A DNA stretch of 64,000 nucleotides from Cytophagales bacterium Alg240-R148 (GTDB taxonomy: Bacteria; Bacteroidota; Bacteroidia; Cytophagales; Cyclobacteriaceae): positions 186,275 to 250,274 of the forward strand of contig LS999829.1 in the NCBI GenBank assembly GCA_900537185.1. The letters run 5' to 3'. Of this stretch, positions 37,701-45,825 are shown piece by piece (position 1 is the first letter of the stretch; each line of letters opens with the position of its first letter). The translations under genes were made by a program, and so were the position numbers. The notes below the pieces were generated by a model that was given only the letters and a program-made list of their open reading frames with translations, ran no database searches and was not told the DNA's origin.

Positions 37701-38082
37701 CACCAAGCTGGACAACATCAAAGACCAGGAAAAGCTGGATGAATTTAGAAAGGAAATAGAAGATCGCTTTGGCCCAATACCAGCATCTGTTTTTGAATTG
37801 ACAGAATCTGTTAAACTCCGTTGGCTGGCCCAACAACTTGGTTTTGAGAAAATCGTGATGAAGGCTGGTAAAATGAAATGTTATTTTGTTCCATCCACCA
37901 AAGAAGCTTATTATAAATCAGATATTTTTGGAAATGTACTAAAATACGTGCAGCAGCACCAGCGAAATACCAAGATGAAGGAAGTAAAGGACAAACTCAT
38001 TTTGTACATACAAGAAATAAAAAATGTAAAAGAAGCAGAAGAAGTATTGATGGGTATGCGGGGCAAAACGCTTCAACAATAA
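34708..38082 (+). CDS. mfd: transcription-repair coupling factor Mfd
   Basis: Full-length Mfd (1124 residues from ATG 34708). Domains in order: UvrB-homology modules (about 30-430), the RNA-polymerase-interacting CarD-like domain (LKPGDYVTHIDWGIGRFAGLEKKEVNG), helicase motifs Walker A GDVGFGKTEVA, DEEQ box MIIDEEQKFGV, motif III LTATPIPRTLH, motifs V-VI DILVSTNIIESGLDIPNANT and QMRGRVGRSNKKA, and the C-terminal TRCF domain. It removes stalled RNA polymerase and recruits UvrA. The frame extends 14 codons upstream, but MKVSDFLKLY is the likely start; TATCTTTG at 34670-34677 matches the -7 consensus and fits this choice. Confidence 0.97.
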   Translation: MKVSDFLKLYTHDGIVNSIAESIKPNEHRYLAIKGLSGSIDAVLVAAIQKLNKQNQIIVLHDKEEAAYFHNDLQNFFAEKEVLFFPTSYKRPYEFEEVENANILMRAEILNRINHKSSTGELIVTYPEALSEKVINKKSLVKNTFSAKVGEEVDIPFLEEILSTYDFERSDFVYEAGQFSVRGGIIDIFSYAHELPYRIELFGNEIDSIRTFDPSNQLSVDKVKDIHIIPNVQTKMVEEERQSLMDYLPNNSKVWIKDFQLLTDVLDKNFKRATESFDKIAVQTGDTPVVADPEHLFDTPESFIRSIGNLIKIEFGNRFSFPKPMLFDYKTKPQPSFNKNFDLLADNLIENQDQQLHNFIVAEVPRQLDRLEDIFEEIDSNINFQGIQASFRQGFVDFNQQVVCYTDHQIFERFHRYKLKEKKSKSKALTLKELRSLKPGDYVTHIDWGIGRFAGLEKKEVNGKRQESLRLIYRDDDLLYVNIHALHKISRYSGQEGSVPSLSKLGSPEWDNKKKKAKRKMVDIAKDLISLYAKRKKATGYAFNEDSYLQAELESSFVFEDTPDQATSTADVKKDMESAHPMDRLVCGDVGFGKTEVAIRAAFKAVNDSKQVAVLVPTTILAMQHARTFEARLKDFPVNVEYINRFRSTAQIKATLANVASGRTDILIGTHRIVNKDVKFKSLGLMIIDEEQKFGVKVKEKLKETKVDVDSLTLTATPIPRTLHFSLMGARDLSVISTAPPNRQPVTTEIHVFNDVVLRDAISFELRRGGQVFFVHNRVGDIEQVANIILKLVPDARIGVAHGQMEGSKLEKVMVRFIEGEYDILVSTNIIESGLDIPNANTIIINSAHMFGLSDLHQMRGRVGRSNKKAFCFLLTPPTMGLTADARKRLKTLEEFSDLGDGFKVAMRDLDIRGAGNLLGAEQSGFINDLGFDTYHKILDETVQELKETEFKDLFQNERSDLERLSQMLVRDCVIETDLELIIPEDYVGNITERLSLYTKLDNIKDQEKLDEFRKEIEDRFGPIPASVFELTESVKLRWLAQQLGFEKIVMKAGKMKCYFVPSTKEAYYKSDIFGNVLKYVQQHQRNTKMKEVKDKLILYIQEIKNVKEAEEVLMGMRGKTLQQ

Positions 38083-38137
38083 GGCCAACAATTGGAATTA
38101 ATTGATTATTTTAGTTCCAACTAAAAAATGGAACGTT

Positions 38138-38686
38138 ATGAAAAAATTATTACTTGTTCTAACCCTTGTAGCTATAACATCTTTAGGGTTGTCTGCTCAA
38201 TCTTTTAGTGGTATGGATAAAAGTCCGTTGGATGTTTCTTATCTACCAGACCGATATGCACACGACCAAGAGGGGGAATTAAAAGCAAAAATCTATTACT
38301 CCAGGCCTCAGAAAAAAGACAGAGACCTTTTTGGAAGTAAAATTAAATTTGGAAAAGTTTGGCGTCTTGGAGCCAACGAAGCCTGTGAATTGGTGGTATA
38401 CAAAGATTTGAAAATAGCTGGAAAAACAGTAAAACCAGGGACTTATTCTGTTTTTGCTATTCCGAATGAAAAAGAATGGACCATCATCATCAATAAGGAC
38501 ACCGATTATTGGGGAGCGTATTCCTACAAAGAATCCAACGATGTGGTGAGGGCTTCGGCCTCCGTAAAATCTTCTGATTCAGTAATTGAAGCTTTGTCGA
38601 TTCAATTTGATGACAAGGGCAATGGATCGGCCAATATGCACATAGGCTGGGACAAAACCATTGTTTCTTTGCCTATAGGGTATTAA
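38138..38686 (+). CDS. secreted DUF2911 protein
   Basis: Signal peptide MKKLLLVLTLVAITSLGLSAQ, then a DUF2911 domain: SPLDVSYLPDR, KAKIYYSRPQKKDRDLFG, FGKVWRLGANEACELV, PGTYSVFAIPNEKEWTIIINKD. The family is common in Bacteroidota and of unknown function, likely periplasmic. The ATG at 38138 is chosen over an upstream ATG because it gives the signal peptide. A terminator follows 24 bases after the stop. Confidence 0.88.
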   Translation: MKKLLLVLTLVAITSLGLSAQSFSGMDKSPLDVSYLPDRYAHDQEGELKAKIYYSRPQKKDRDLFGSKIKFGKVWRLGANEACELVVYKDLKIAGKTVKPGTYSVFAIPNEKEWTIIINKDTDYWGAYSYKESNDVVRASASVKSSDSVIEALSIQFDDKGNGSANMHIGWDKTIVSLPIGY

Positions 38687-38709
38687 AAAAGTCGGAAAGA
38701 AAAAACAAA

Positions 38710-38740
38710 GCCCTTTTGCGTTGGTAAAAGGGCATTTTTG
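38710..38740 (+). terminator. rho-independent terminator after the DUF2911 gene
   Basis: Stem GCCCTTTT / AAAAGGGC (38710-38717 and 38726-38733) with an eight-base loop, followed by ATTTTTG. It separates the mfd-DUF2911 unit from the decayed gene downstream. Confidence 0.75.
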
Positions 38741-38767
38741 TATTTTAGAAGTTGATAAACGATAAAA

Positions 38768-39258
38768 ATGTGGCGCAGAAAAGTTTAATTCTGTTGCTCT
38801 TGTGTTGGTATTCTGTGGCTGTTTCAGCCCAATCCTTAAGGCAACAACTTTTTGATTTTGTTGGCCCTTGCAACGAGGCAATTTTGGAAGGTTAGATCGA
38901 AATGGAGAAAATAAACCAGCAACTTTTGCTGAATATTGTGTCGATTAAATAGAGGATGCAGCCAATGGATATTTGTTTATTCAAGGGTCTTGGCCAACTT
39001 GTGGCGGTGCATGTAGCGCTGCTATTGGTGCCTACAAAGACGACAACGGAGCATTTACATTGTTACAATATGAAACTGGACATGCAGTAGCTTATTTGGA
39101 ATGTACTCGAACCGACCAATGTCGAATGTAATCCAGCAACCTTAGGGTGGGACCGAACCAAGGCCAGCTTCTTTATCAAAGAAAAGAAGAAAACGCAATC
39201 GAATATAAGTTTCTATGATTTTTTACGGAATACCGAATGTTTCAATTTTGCCTGTTAG
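38768..39258 (+). pseudogene. decayed gene for a small secreted cysteine-rich protein
   Basis: No single frame is open, but shifting frames give a coherent protein. From ATG 38768 a frameshift leads into SLILLLLCWYSVAVSAQ (signal peptide) and FDFVGPCNEAILEG; a second shift gives NGENKPATFAEYCVD, an internal stop, then GYLFIQGSWPTCGGACSAA and further to ECTRTDQCRM; a third shift gives CNPATLGWDRTKASFFIK and finally NTECFNFAC before the stop at 39256-39258. At least three frameshifts and one stop are therefore present. No named family is recognised. The decay is read from the sequence; sequencing error is unlikely to explain so many lesions. Confidence 0.7.
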
Positions 39259-39336
39259 ATTCATGAACACAAAATAAAAAACGCTCCTTTTTTATGGAAT
39301 TACACGGAATGGTGCATCTCCTAATAAAAAAGCGAT

Positions 39337-41211
39337 ATGAGATACTTTTTACTATTGTTCATTTTTATAAGTGTGGGGGCATTTGGCCAAGAAAGTGCCG
39401 GAATAGAATTAACAACCTCGATTGATGGGGTCACCATTTTTCAAAAAGGAGCCTTGTTGGAGCGTTCTGGAAAAAGAACCCTTAGCAAAGGAAAAACTAC
39501 CTTACTGATTAAAGGCCTGTCTCCTTACATAGACGAAAAAAGCGTTCAAGTACAAGCTGAGGGAGATTTTACCATTGTAGCAGTACAACACAAAAACAAT
39601 TATCTGAGTAGGTTGAACAAAGGCAAACGCTTGGATAGTTTGGATAAAGCCATAGCAGTTTTATTTTTAAAACAAGCAACTCATTTAGCCCGACTTGAAG
39701 TGTTGGCAGAAAAAGAAAGCGTATTGGATGTCAATAAAAAGTTAGGGAGCCAATCGGTAGGAGTAAGTTTGGTACAAATAAAAGAAGCCATGCAATTTTA
39801 TGATACGGAATGGACAACCATAAAAAAGGAGGCGCTTCAAATTGAGGCATCCATCAAAGTGCTTTCTTCTGAAATGGTATTGTTAGAAGCTGCAAAGAAA
39901 ATGGAACAAAACCAGGAAGACAAACCATCTGGCCAAATTGAAGTAAGGGTAGAATCTGAATCCAAAACAAATGCCAATTTTAAAATCACCTATTTGACAC
40001 AGCATGCTGGGTGGTTTCCAAAATACGATATTAGGGTGCAATCGGTTGAGGAGCCCATCTTATTAAAATACAAAGCAGATGTTTATCAAAATACAGGGGT
40101 TGATTGGAATGCGGTTAAGCTTAAATTATCCAATGGAGACCCCAATACGAGCGGCCTTTTACCAAAGTTGGACATTTGGACATTGAACTTTGCCAGAAAT
40201 ACTACTTTTATAAAGCCCAAAGGACACTACCAGTACGGGCCGATAGACAAAGTGGAAGGAAAGGTGGTGGATGCCAATGGAGAGGGTATTCCTGGGGCCA
40301 ACGTGGTGGTGCAAGGCACATCGGTGGGAACCATTACGGACATAGAAGGCAACTATTCTCTTACCCTACCCAATGGCGCTCGGTATTTGAATGTTTCATT
40401 TGTTGGTTATACATCAGAAAATATTCCGATAGAAAAGCCTTATGCTACTACCATATTAACAGAAGATGTTAGCCATCTTGAAGAAGTTGTGGTAACTGCC
40501 TATGGATTGTCTGGAAAGGCAGCTGGTGTCAACTCTTCGAAAAATTATGGTTATTCCAAACCCAAAACAGCCAAAACCATAAGAACCACCACCCTAGAAA
40601 ACCAAACTACAGTAGAATTTGCGTTGGACGAACCTTATTCTATTCAATCCAATGGTGAAAAATTAACGGTTGATTTAAAAGCATACGCCATTGAAACGTT
40701 GTATGAATACTATGCAATTCCAAAATTAGACAAGGATGCCTTTTTAATGGCGCGCATTTTTAATTGGGACCAATACCACTTGTTAGAGGGAGAAGCCAAT
40801 TTGTATTTAGAGGATAAGTATGTTGGCCGTTCAATTTTGGAAGCCCGCTCCATGCAAGATACCTTAAATATTTCACTGGGAAGAGACAAAAGCATTGTGG
40901 TAGGTCGGGAGAAAATAGATGAATTTTCTAAACGAAGGACCCTTGGTAAAAATAAAATTGAACGCAGGGGTTTTACAATTTTGGCAAGAAATAAGAAACA
41001 GTCCGCCATACATTTGACGATTTTGGATCAATTGCCAAAAGCAGCTATTTCTGATATTAGTATCACACCAATTGACTTGTCCAATGCGGTTTTTAATGCA
41101 ATAACATCGGGCCTTAAGTGGGAGCTGAGACTACCGCCCGGTGCCCAAAAAGAGTTAATTTTAAAGTACGAAGTGAAGTCACCTAAATACGAGAAAATAG
41201 TATTGGAATAA
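39337..41211 (+). CDS. MuiA-like DUF4139/DUF4140 protein with inserted carboxypeptidase-regulatory domain
   Basis: Secreted protein of 624 residues (signal MRYFLLLFIFISVGAFGQ). The N-terminal DUF4140 (about 25-125) starts with DGVTIFQKGALLERSG; a coiled coil follows. The DUF4139 part begins near residue 205 (ITYLTQHAGWFPKYDIRV) and ends with LPPGAQKELILKYEVKSP. Between the two halves of DUF4139 lies a CarboxypepD_reg-like domain (about 304-370, GKVVDANGEGIPGANVVVQG) plus EEVVVTAYG, the box normally at the N-terminus of SusC-type TonB receptors. MuiA family proteins are poorly understood. Confidence 0.88.
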   Translation: MRYFLLLFIFISVGAFGQESAGIELTTSIDGVTIFQKGALLERSGKRTLSKGKTTLLIKGLSPYIDEKSVQVQAEGDFTIVAVQHKNNYLSRLNKGKRLDSLDKAIAVLFLKQATHLARLEVLAEKESVLDVNKKLGSQSVGVSLVQIKEAMQFYDTEWTTIKKEALQIEASIKVLSSEMVLLEAAKKMEQNQEDKPSGQIEVRVESESKTNANFKITYLTQHAGWFPKYDIRVQSVEEPILLKYKADVYQNTGVDWNAVKLKLSNGDPNTSGLLPKLDIWTLNFARNTTFIKPKGHYQYGPIDKVEGKVVDANGEGIPGANVVVQGTSVGTITDIEGNYSLTLPNGARYLNVSFVGYTSENIPIEKPYATTILTEDVSHLEEVVVTAYGLSGKAAGVNSSKNYGYSKPKTAKTIRTTTLENQTTVEFALDEPYSIQSNGEKLTVDLKAYAIETLYEYYAIPKLDKDAFLMARIFNWDQYHLLEGEANLYLEDKYVGRSILEARSMQDTLNISLGRDKSIVVGREKIDEFSKRRTLGKNKIERRGFTILARNKKQSAIHLTILDQLPKAAISDISITPIDLSNAVFNAITSGLKWELRLPPGAQKELILKYEVKSPKYEKIVLE

Positions 41212-41399
41212 CAAATGGTACTTTACCTGCCCACGTTCAAAAATGGCGGGTTTTAATGCTAAGACACTAATAACAAGGGGTTTATTTAAGTTTTTTGTTA
41301 AGTTATTGTCAATTGTAGTGTGAAATAACTAGATTGAGTACAATTTAATCATGAATGGTTGCTTAAGAACCATCAATTTTTAACACTTAATCTAGTAAC

Positions 41400-41909
41400 A
41401 TGAAAAAGGCAATTCTATTTTTTGCGGTGCTTTTCATTTTTGAAACAGGCATGGCACAACCCGAAACAACGGATGCAGAAGCCAAAGCTGCCATATCCAA
41501 ATTGGCATTTATTGCTGGCAAATGGAAAGGCAGTGGTTGGATGATGGGTCGAGACCGAACCAAAGCGGAGTTCAACCAGGCAGAAAACATTCAATTTAAA
41601 TTGGACAGTACGATTTTGCTGATTGAAGGTATGGGAAAAACCAACGGCACAGTCATCCACGATGCATTGGCCATAGTATCCTACAACAAAGATAAATCGG
41701 AATATGCTTTCCAATCGTTTTTGCATACCGGTAGAAAAGGCACTTTCAAAGCGGAGTTAAAAGGGGAGAAATTGTACTGGTACCCGAGTGACAACATGCG
41801 CTACATCATTTGGATCAATGAAAAAGGGCAATGGTACGAAACCGGGGAGTACAACAGAGAAGGCCAGTGGTTCCAGTTTTTTGAAATGACATTGGACAAA
41901 ACGGAGTAA
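41400..41909 (+). CDS. secreted lipocalin-like / DUF1579-like protein
   Basis: Signal peptide MKKAILFFAVLFIFETGMAQ then about 145 residues with IAGKWKGSGWMMG, a beta-barrel start of the kind seen in lipocalin/nitrobindin-like and DUF1579 proteins, and repeated beta strands (YAFQSFLHTGRKGTFKAELKGEKLYW). The ligand is unknown. A hairpin terminator follows 14 bases after the stop. Confidence 0.65.
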   Translation: MKKAILFFAVLFIFETGMAQPETTDAEAKAAISKLAFIAGKWKGSGWMMGRDRTKAEFNQAENIQFKLDSTILLIEGMGKTNGTVIHDALAIVSYNKDKSEYAFQSFLHTGRKGTFKAELKGEKLYWYPSDNMRYIIWINEKGQWYETGEYNREGQWFQFFEMTLDKTE

Positions 41910-41923
41910 AATTAATTTGTTGG

Positions 41924-41957
41924 GACAGGCCGCTCAGGCCTGTCTTATTACTTTTCT
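41924..41957 (+). terminator. hairpin terminator
   Basis: GACAGGCC-GCTCA-GGCCTGTC (41924-41944), an eight-bp GC-rich stem, followed by TTATTACTTTTCT. It ends the DUF1579-like transcript. Confidence 0.65.
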
Positions 41958-41989
41958 CAGGGGATGCTCTATGAAGTCTGAAAGCAAAA

Positions 41990-42039
41990 GGCTTCCATTC
42001 TGATTTAATTATGAATAAATTGACCATAGAATGGAAGCC
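41990..42039. promoter_or_regulatory. 12-bp inverted repeat before the NTF2-like lipoprotein gene
   Basis: GGCTTCCATTCT (41990-42001) and AGAATGGAAGCC (42028-42039) are perfect inverse complements with a 26-base loop. An ATG at 42031 lies inside the right arm. No T-run follows, so an operator or a leader hairpin is more likely than a terminator. Confidence 0.4.
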
Positions 42040-42051
42040 GTATTAAATTTT

Positions 42052-42543
42052 ATGGGTACCCGGCAAATGCTGCGCTTGTTGGTGTTGGCTGGTGGTTTAA
42101 TGTCCTGCGAGAACAAAACCGATTTGCAAAAAAGGGAATTGTTGGCATCTTATTATCAGCTGTACAACCAGCACCAAGACTTGGATGCATTTATGACATT
42201 TTATGATGACAACATAAAGTACCAAGACATTGTAACTGGAGAGCAGGTTATTGGTAAAACCCAGCTTAAACAATTTTTCGACTGGAAAAATCCCCATTTT
42301 ACTGCGCTGGACTCTACCGTATTATTGGTAGAAAAAATACTTGTGGACAAAGACCAAGTGGTGGTGAGTGGTCATTTTACTAAATTCGAGTGGGCTGGTC
42401 AACCTTATGGGCCCATGCATTTTACCAGTATTTTTACATTCAACAATTCTGGTAAAATCATAAAACAAAGCGACTGGATTAACTACCCAAGTACCCTACT
42501 GGATTATGAAACAAGGAAAAACTCGAATGCATGGCTGCAATAA
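42052..42543 (+). CDS. NTF2/SnoaL-like lipoprotein
   Basis: Lipoprotein signal MGTRQMLRLLVLAGGLMSC (lipobox LMSC), then a SnoaL-like NTF2 fold: LASYYQLYNQHQDLDAFMTFYDDNIKYQD, IGKTQLKQFFDWKNPHFT, VVVSGHFTKFEWAGQPYGPMHFTSIFTFN, SDWINYP. Such domains bind small molecules or catalyse isomerisations. The frame starts at 42031, but that ATG lies in a hairpin arm; 42052 or 42067 give better lipoprotein signals. It overlaps the next small frame by 13 bases. Confidence 0.75.
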   Translation: MGTRQMLRLLVLAGGLMSCENKTDLQKRELLASYYQLYNQHQDLDAFMTFYDDNIKYQDIVTGEQVIGKTQLKQFFDWKNPHFTALDSTVLLVEKILVDKDQVVVSGHFTKFEWAGQPYGPMHFTSIFTFNNSGKIIKQSDWINYPSTLLDYETRKNSNAWLQ

Positions 42544-42713
42544 CAGAGGCCATCTTTTTACAAGCAACTGCTATTTTTTACTCTAATTATGGGGCACACT
42601 TTTTAGAAAATAAAATTACTGGTGGAGAAGTGCTGGCTCCACTGGAAGTTACTTATGCCGCAATGCCTGACAGCGATTTTTTGGAAAAGGATCCCTTTGA
42701 GCTGTTGGAATAA
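42531..42713 (+). CDS. possible small protein, unknown
   Basis: A 60-residue acidic frame (MAAITEAIFLQATAIFYSNYG..., ending FLEKDPFELLE) whose ATG lies 13 bases before the end of the NTF2-like gene, suggesting translational coupling. Its amino acid makeup looks protein-like, but no family is recognised. It could also be the relic of the C-terminal part of a larger gene. Confidence 0.35.
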   Translation: MAAITEAIFLQATAIFYSNYGAHFLENKITGGEVLAPLEVTYAAMPDSDFLEKDPFELLE

Positions 42714-42806
42714 CCCACGTTTTTTATAAGTTCAATTAATGTTCTTATTTTAGTAAACAATTTCAAAACAAACACTGCACTTGGGCTTTTATAAAACACT
42801 TAGATC

Positions 42807-43154
42807 ATGAAAATCAAAAACGGTAACATCAATTATGTTGAGTTCAAAGCCAAAGACATCAAAAGCATAAAAGCTTTTTACACCGCTTCCTTTGGCTGGT
42901 CGTTTACAGATTATGGCCCAGAATATACCGCTTTTTCAGAAAGTGGGCTAGAAGGTGGTTTTGAACAATCTGATGCACCTGTAGGCCAAGGTGCTTTGGT
43001 AGTGTTGTACCATGAGAATTTGGAATCAATTAAAAACCAAATTATACAAGCCGGAGGAATAGTGGTGCAGGATATTTTTGCTTTTCCTGGTGGCAAAAGG
43101 TTTCATTTTACCGATCCTGCTGGCAATGAGTTGGCGGTGTGGTCGGACCAATAA
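42807..43154 (+). CDS. VOC-superfamily (glyoxalase-like) protein
   Basis: Vicinal-oxygen-chelate protein of 115 residues, two beta-alpha-beta3 modules: NINYVEFKAKDIKSIKAFYTASFGW and VQDIFAFPGGKRFHFTDPAGNELAVW. The usual metal-ligand positions are partly absent (first strand has NYVEF instead of xHxxL), so it may bind a ligand without metal catalysis. An AraC-type regulator gene follows after 28 bases. Confidence 0.85.
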   Translation: MKIKNGNINYVEFKAKDIKSIKAFYTASFGWSFTDYGPEYTAFSESGLEGGFEQSDAPVGQGALVVLYHENLESIKNQIIQAGGIVVQDIFAFPGGKRFHFTDPAGNELAVWSDQ

Positions 43155-43182
43155 GCCTCGGTCGAAACCAATATGAGCACCT

Positions 43183-44001
43183 ATGAAAACTAAATTGGAA
43201 ATTAAAGACAAAGCTGCACCAACAGAAGGCATTAAGGTGGCAGTTTTTAAAAAGAACATTAGAAAAACGTCTGCTCATAAGCACAACAGTTATTTTGAAA
43301 TAATATATATGACCAAGGGCAGTGGTACCCATACCACCGATACGCAAGAAGTGGCCATCGAACCGCCCATTGTTTTTACCATTCGCAAAGAACAACTGCA
43401 CTTTTGGGATATTCAATCTGAACCTGAGGGGTATGTACTCATTATTAAAAAACAATTCATTGACAATTGTATGGACCAAGAGTTGAAACGGCTCATCTCC
43501 AAACTCACTGAATTTTCTAGCATGCAGCCCAAGGATGCAGCTGTAGGTGCTTTGTTTGAGATGCTGACCGCTGAATATGAGAAGGAAAAGCTCAGCAACC
43601 GGCCCATTGTGGATGGTCTTATGAAAGCTTTGTTAGGCAAACTGTTACAATCAGCTCCTGTTGAACCATTTGCAACCAATAAAAATGACAATCATTTTGT
43701 ACAGTTTAAAGAATTGCTGGTTAGCCAAGAGAAGCCTGCCAATAGTGTCGCGCATTATGCTGGGCTGTTGCACACCACTCCACAAAACTTAAATGCCATA
43801 TGCCGCAAAGAAGTAGGACAGTCTGCAGCGGCTGTTTTGTCGGATTATATTATTACAGAAGCCAAACGGATGTTGTTGTATACCGATCATTCCATCAATG
43901 AAATAGCCTATTTGTTGAACTTCAAAGACAACTCCCATTTCACAAAATATTTTAAAAGACACACCGGGCAGACCCCTAAAACATTGAGAAAGACCAACTA
44001 A
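43183..44001 (+). CDS. AraC-family transcriptional regulator
   Basis: Regulator of 272 residues with an N-terminal cupin-type sensor (SAHKHNSYFEIIYMTKGSGTH) and a C-terminal double helix-turn-helix (NSVAHYAGLLHTTPQNLNAICRKEVGQSAAAVLSDYII, HSINEIAYLLNFKDNSHFTKYFKRHTGQTPKTLR). It lies between the VOC gene and a chromate transporter gene, and may control either. Confidence 0.92.
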   Translation: MKTKLEIKDKAAPTEGIKVAVFKKNIRKTSAHKHNSYFEIIYMTKGSGTHTTDTQEVAIEPPIVFTIRKEQLHFWDIQSEPEGYVLIIKKQFIDNCMDQELKRLISKLTEFSSMQPKDAAVGALFEMLTAEYEKEKLSNRPIVDGLMKALLGKLLQSAPVEPFATNKNDNHFVQFKELLVSQEKPANSVAHYAGLLHTTPQNLNAICRKEVGQSAAAVLSDYIITEAKRMLLYTDHSINEIAYLLNFKDNSHFTKYFKRHTGQTPKTLRKTN

Positions 44002-44155
44002 GTTGTACCAAACGTTTTTCAAATAGACCATTAATTGGAATTTTTATTGTACAACTTTGTGTGGTATAATGGAATAAGCTTAAAACAATTGTTTGGCTGC
44101 TCGGTTTTTAATTAATACTAGACCACCATGATTGTTAAAATATAACACGAATCAA

Positions 44156-45277
44156 ATGAACAAGAATTTAAAAGAAATTGCAGGGCTTTTTTTAAAATTA
44201 GGCTGTATTGCTTTTGGAGGCCCAGCGGCCCACATTGCCATGATGGAAGAAGAGGTAGTGAACAAAAGGAAATGGATGACCCGCCAGCATTTTTTGGATA
44301 TGGTAGGAGCTACCAACTTGGTACCCGGGCCCAATTCTACTCAAATGACCATGCATTGTGGCCATGTGAGAGGTGGGTATATGGGGCTTATAGTTGGAGG
44401 GGTTTCTTTTATTTTACCGGCCGTATTTTTTACTTTGCTGATGGCCATGTTGTATGGCCACTATGGAGAAGTACCCGCCATTGCGCCCTTGTTTTATGGT
44501 ATAAAACCCGCCGTAATTGGTATTATTTTGAATGCTACTTACAAATTGGGTAAAAAAGCATTTAAATCTTGGCAACTGTCGGTATTGGGCACAGTAGTTT
44601 TAGGGTTGTCTATTTACGGTTTGCACGAAGTAGCTTTGATTATTGGTGGCGGCATAGTGGGTATGATTTGGTTGGGTTGGACCCAAAAGAAAACCATTAA
44701 CAGCTGGGCGGCACCTGCTATTATTTTATTGAAACCATTGGCCGGCGCGATTACGAACCAAGGCATCTTTTTTAGTTTTTTGAAAATAGCCTTCGTATTA
44801 TTTGGTAGTGGATATGTACTGGTGGCTTACATTGATGCGGAGTTGGTTGAAAATTTAGGTTGGCTAACCAAGTCACAATTGCTGGATGCCATTGCCATGG
44901 GACAATTTACTCCAGGACCGGTTTTGACAACGGCTACTTTTGTGGGCTATCAGCTGGGTGGCATATCGGGTGCGCTTTGGGCCTCTTTGGGCATGTTTTT
45001 ACCATCGTTTTTTCTAGTAGGTTTGTTGGTGAAGATCATACCCCTGTTAAGGAAATCCGTATTGCTTTCAAAATTTTTGGATGCGGTCAACGCATGTGCT
45101 GTGGGCATCATGGCAGCAGTAACCATTAAGTTGGGTTATGATATGAGCAGCGAATGGTACGGCATCGTATTAATGGCCTTGAGTATTTTGGTAACTTTTA
45201 AGTTTCCAAAGGTGAGTGCGTTGTATGTAATTCTAGGTGGCAGTTTATTGGGCTATGTTTTGCAGCTGATGGCATAA
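44156..45277 (+). CDS. chrA: chromate efflux transporter (CHR family)
   Basis: Long-chain CHR protein of 373 residues made of two homologous halves. The first has LFLKLGCIAFGGPAAHIAMMEEEVV and GATNLVPGPNSTQM; the second has FLKIAFVLFGSGYVLVAYIDAELV and AMGQFTPGPVLTTATFVGYQLGG. About ten membrane segments. The family exports chromate, though some members serve other oxyanions. The ATG at 44156 is preferred to one eight codons upstream, because MNKNLKEIAGLFLKLG is the usual start. Confidence 0.88.
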   Translation: MNKNLKEIAGLFLKLGCIAFGGPAAHIAMMEEEVVNKRKWMTRQHFLDMVGATNLVPGPNSTQMTMHCGHVRGGYMGLIVGGVSFILPAVFFTLLMAMLYGHYGEVPAIAPLFYGIKPAVIGIILNATYKLGKKAFKSWQLSVLGTVVLGLSIYGLHEVALIIGGGIVGMIWLGWTQKKTINSWAAPAIILLKPLAGAITNQGIFFSFLKIAFVLFGSGYVLVAYIDAELVENLGWLTKSQLLDAIAMGQFTPGPVLTTATFVGYQLGGISGALWASLGMFLPSFFLVGLLVKIIPLLRKSVLLSKFLDAVNACAVGIMAAVTIKLGYDMSSEWYGIVLMALSILVTFKFPKVSALYVILGGSLLGYVLQLMA

Positions 45278-45358
45278 AATAACCCTATAGGAATAAGGAA
45301 AGTCATTGGTTCAGTCACTACCATTTAGGGTTGGACCAATGGCTTTGTTGTTACCAGC

Positions 45359-45700
45359 CTACATTATATTACCCGCCTCATCAAATTGCATATTTTGTTC
45401 TCCCCATACATACATGGCGTCTATGATGGGAAATATAGAGTATCCTTTTTCACTGATGGAATATTCTACTCTGGGTGGAATTTCTGCATAAATTTTGCGT
45501 GTAATCAATCCATCGGCTTCTAATTCTCTGAGCTGTTTGGTTAACATTTGTTTGCTAATACCGAATACCCCTCTTTTTAACAAACCAAAGCGATTAATGC
45601 CTGTGGAGATCAAATATAAAATATTGGGTTTCCATTTGCCACCAATGGTTCTAAGGGTATAATCTACTGGCGATGCGGAGCGTATTTGAAATTTTTCCAC
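45359..45700 (-). CDS. HxlR-family transcriptional regulator
   Basis: Winged-helix regulator of 113 residues: VDYTLRTIGGKWKPNILYLI, RFGLLKRGVFGISKQMLTKQLRELEADGLI, PPRVEYSISEKGYSIFPIIDAMYVWGE. HxlR proteins often respond to thiol or carbonyl stress. It has no Cys in the N-terminus, so a Cys switch as in YodB is not possible here. It is divergent from the thioredoxin gene, and an operator-like palindrome lies between them. Confidence 0.92.
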   Translation of the reverse strand: MEKFQIRSASPVDYTLRTIGGKWKPNILYLISTGINRFGLLKRGVFGISKQMLTKQLRELEADGLITRKIYAEIPPRVEYSISEKGYSIFPIIDAMYVWGEQNMQFDEAGNIM

Positions 45701-45770
45701 TTTTTTTATTTTTAACTATCTGATAATCAATAATAGTATGTTTATTATGACTAGGTAATTTTAATATAAC

Positions 45771-45784
45771 TACTTTCAAAAGTA
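45771..45784. promoter_or_regulatory. HxlR-type operator between the HxlR and thioredoxin genes
   Basis: TACTTTCAAAAGTA is a six-bp-arm palindrome and fits the TACT-N6/7-AGTA form known for YodB/CatR-type HxlR regulators. It lies 70 bases from the HxlR start and 42 bases before the thioredoxin start. Confidence 0.5.
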
Positions 45785-45825
45785 AGACTATAATTGGACT
45801 TTTGTATAAATCAAAATGAAAAATT

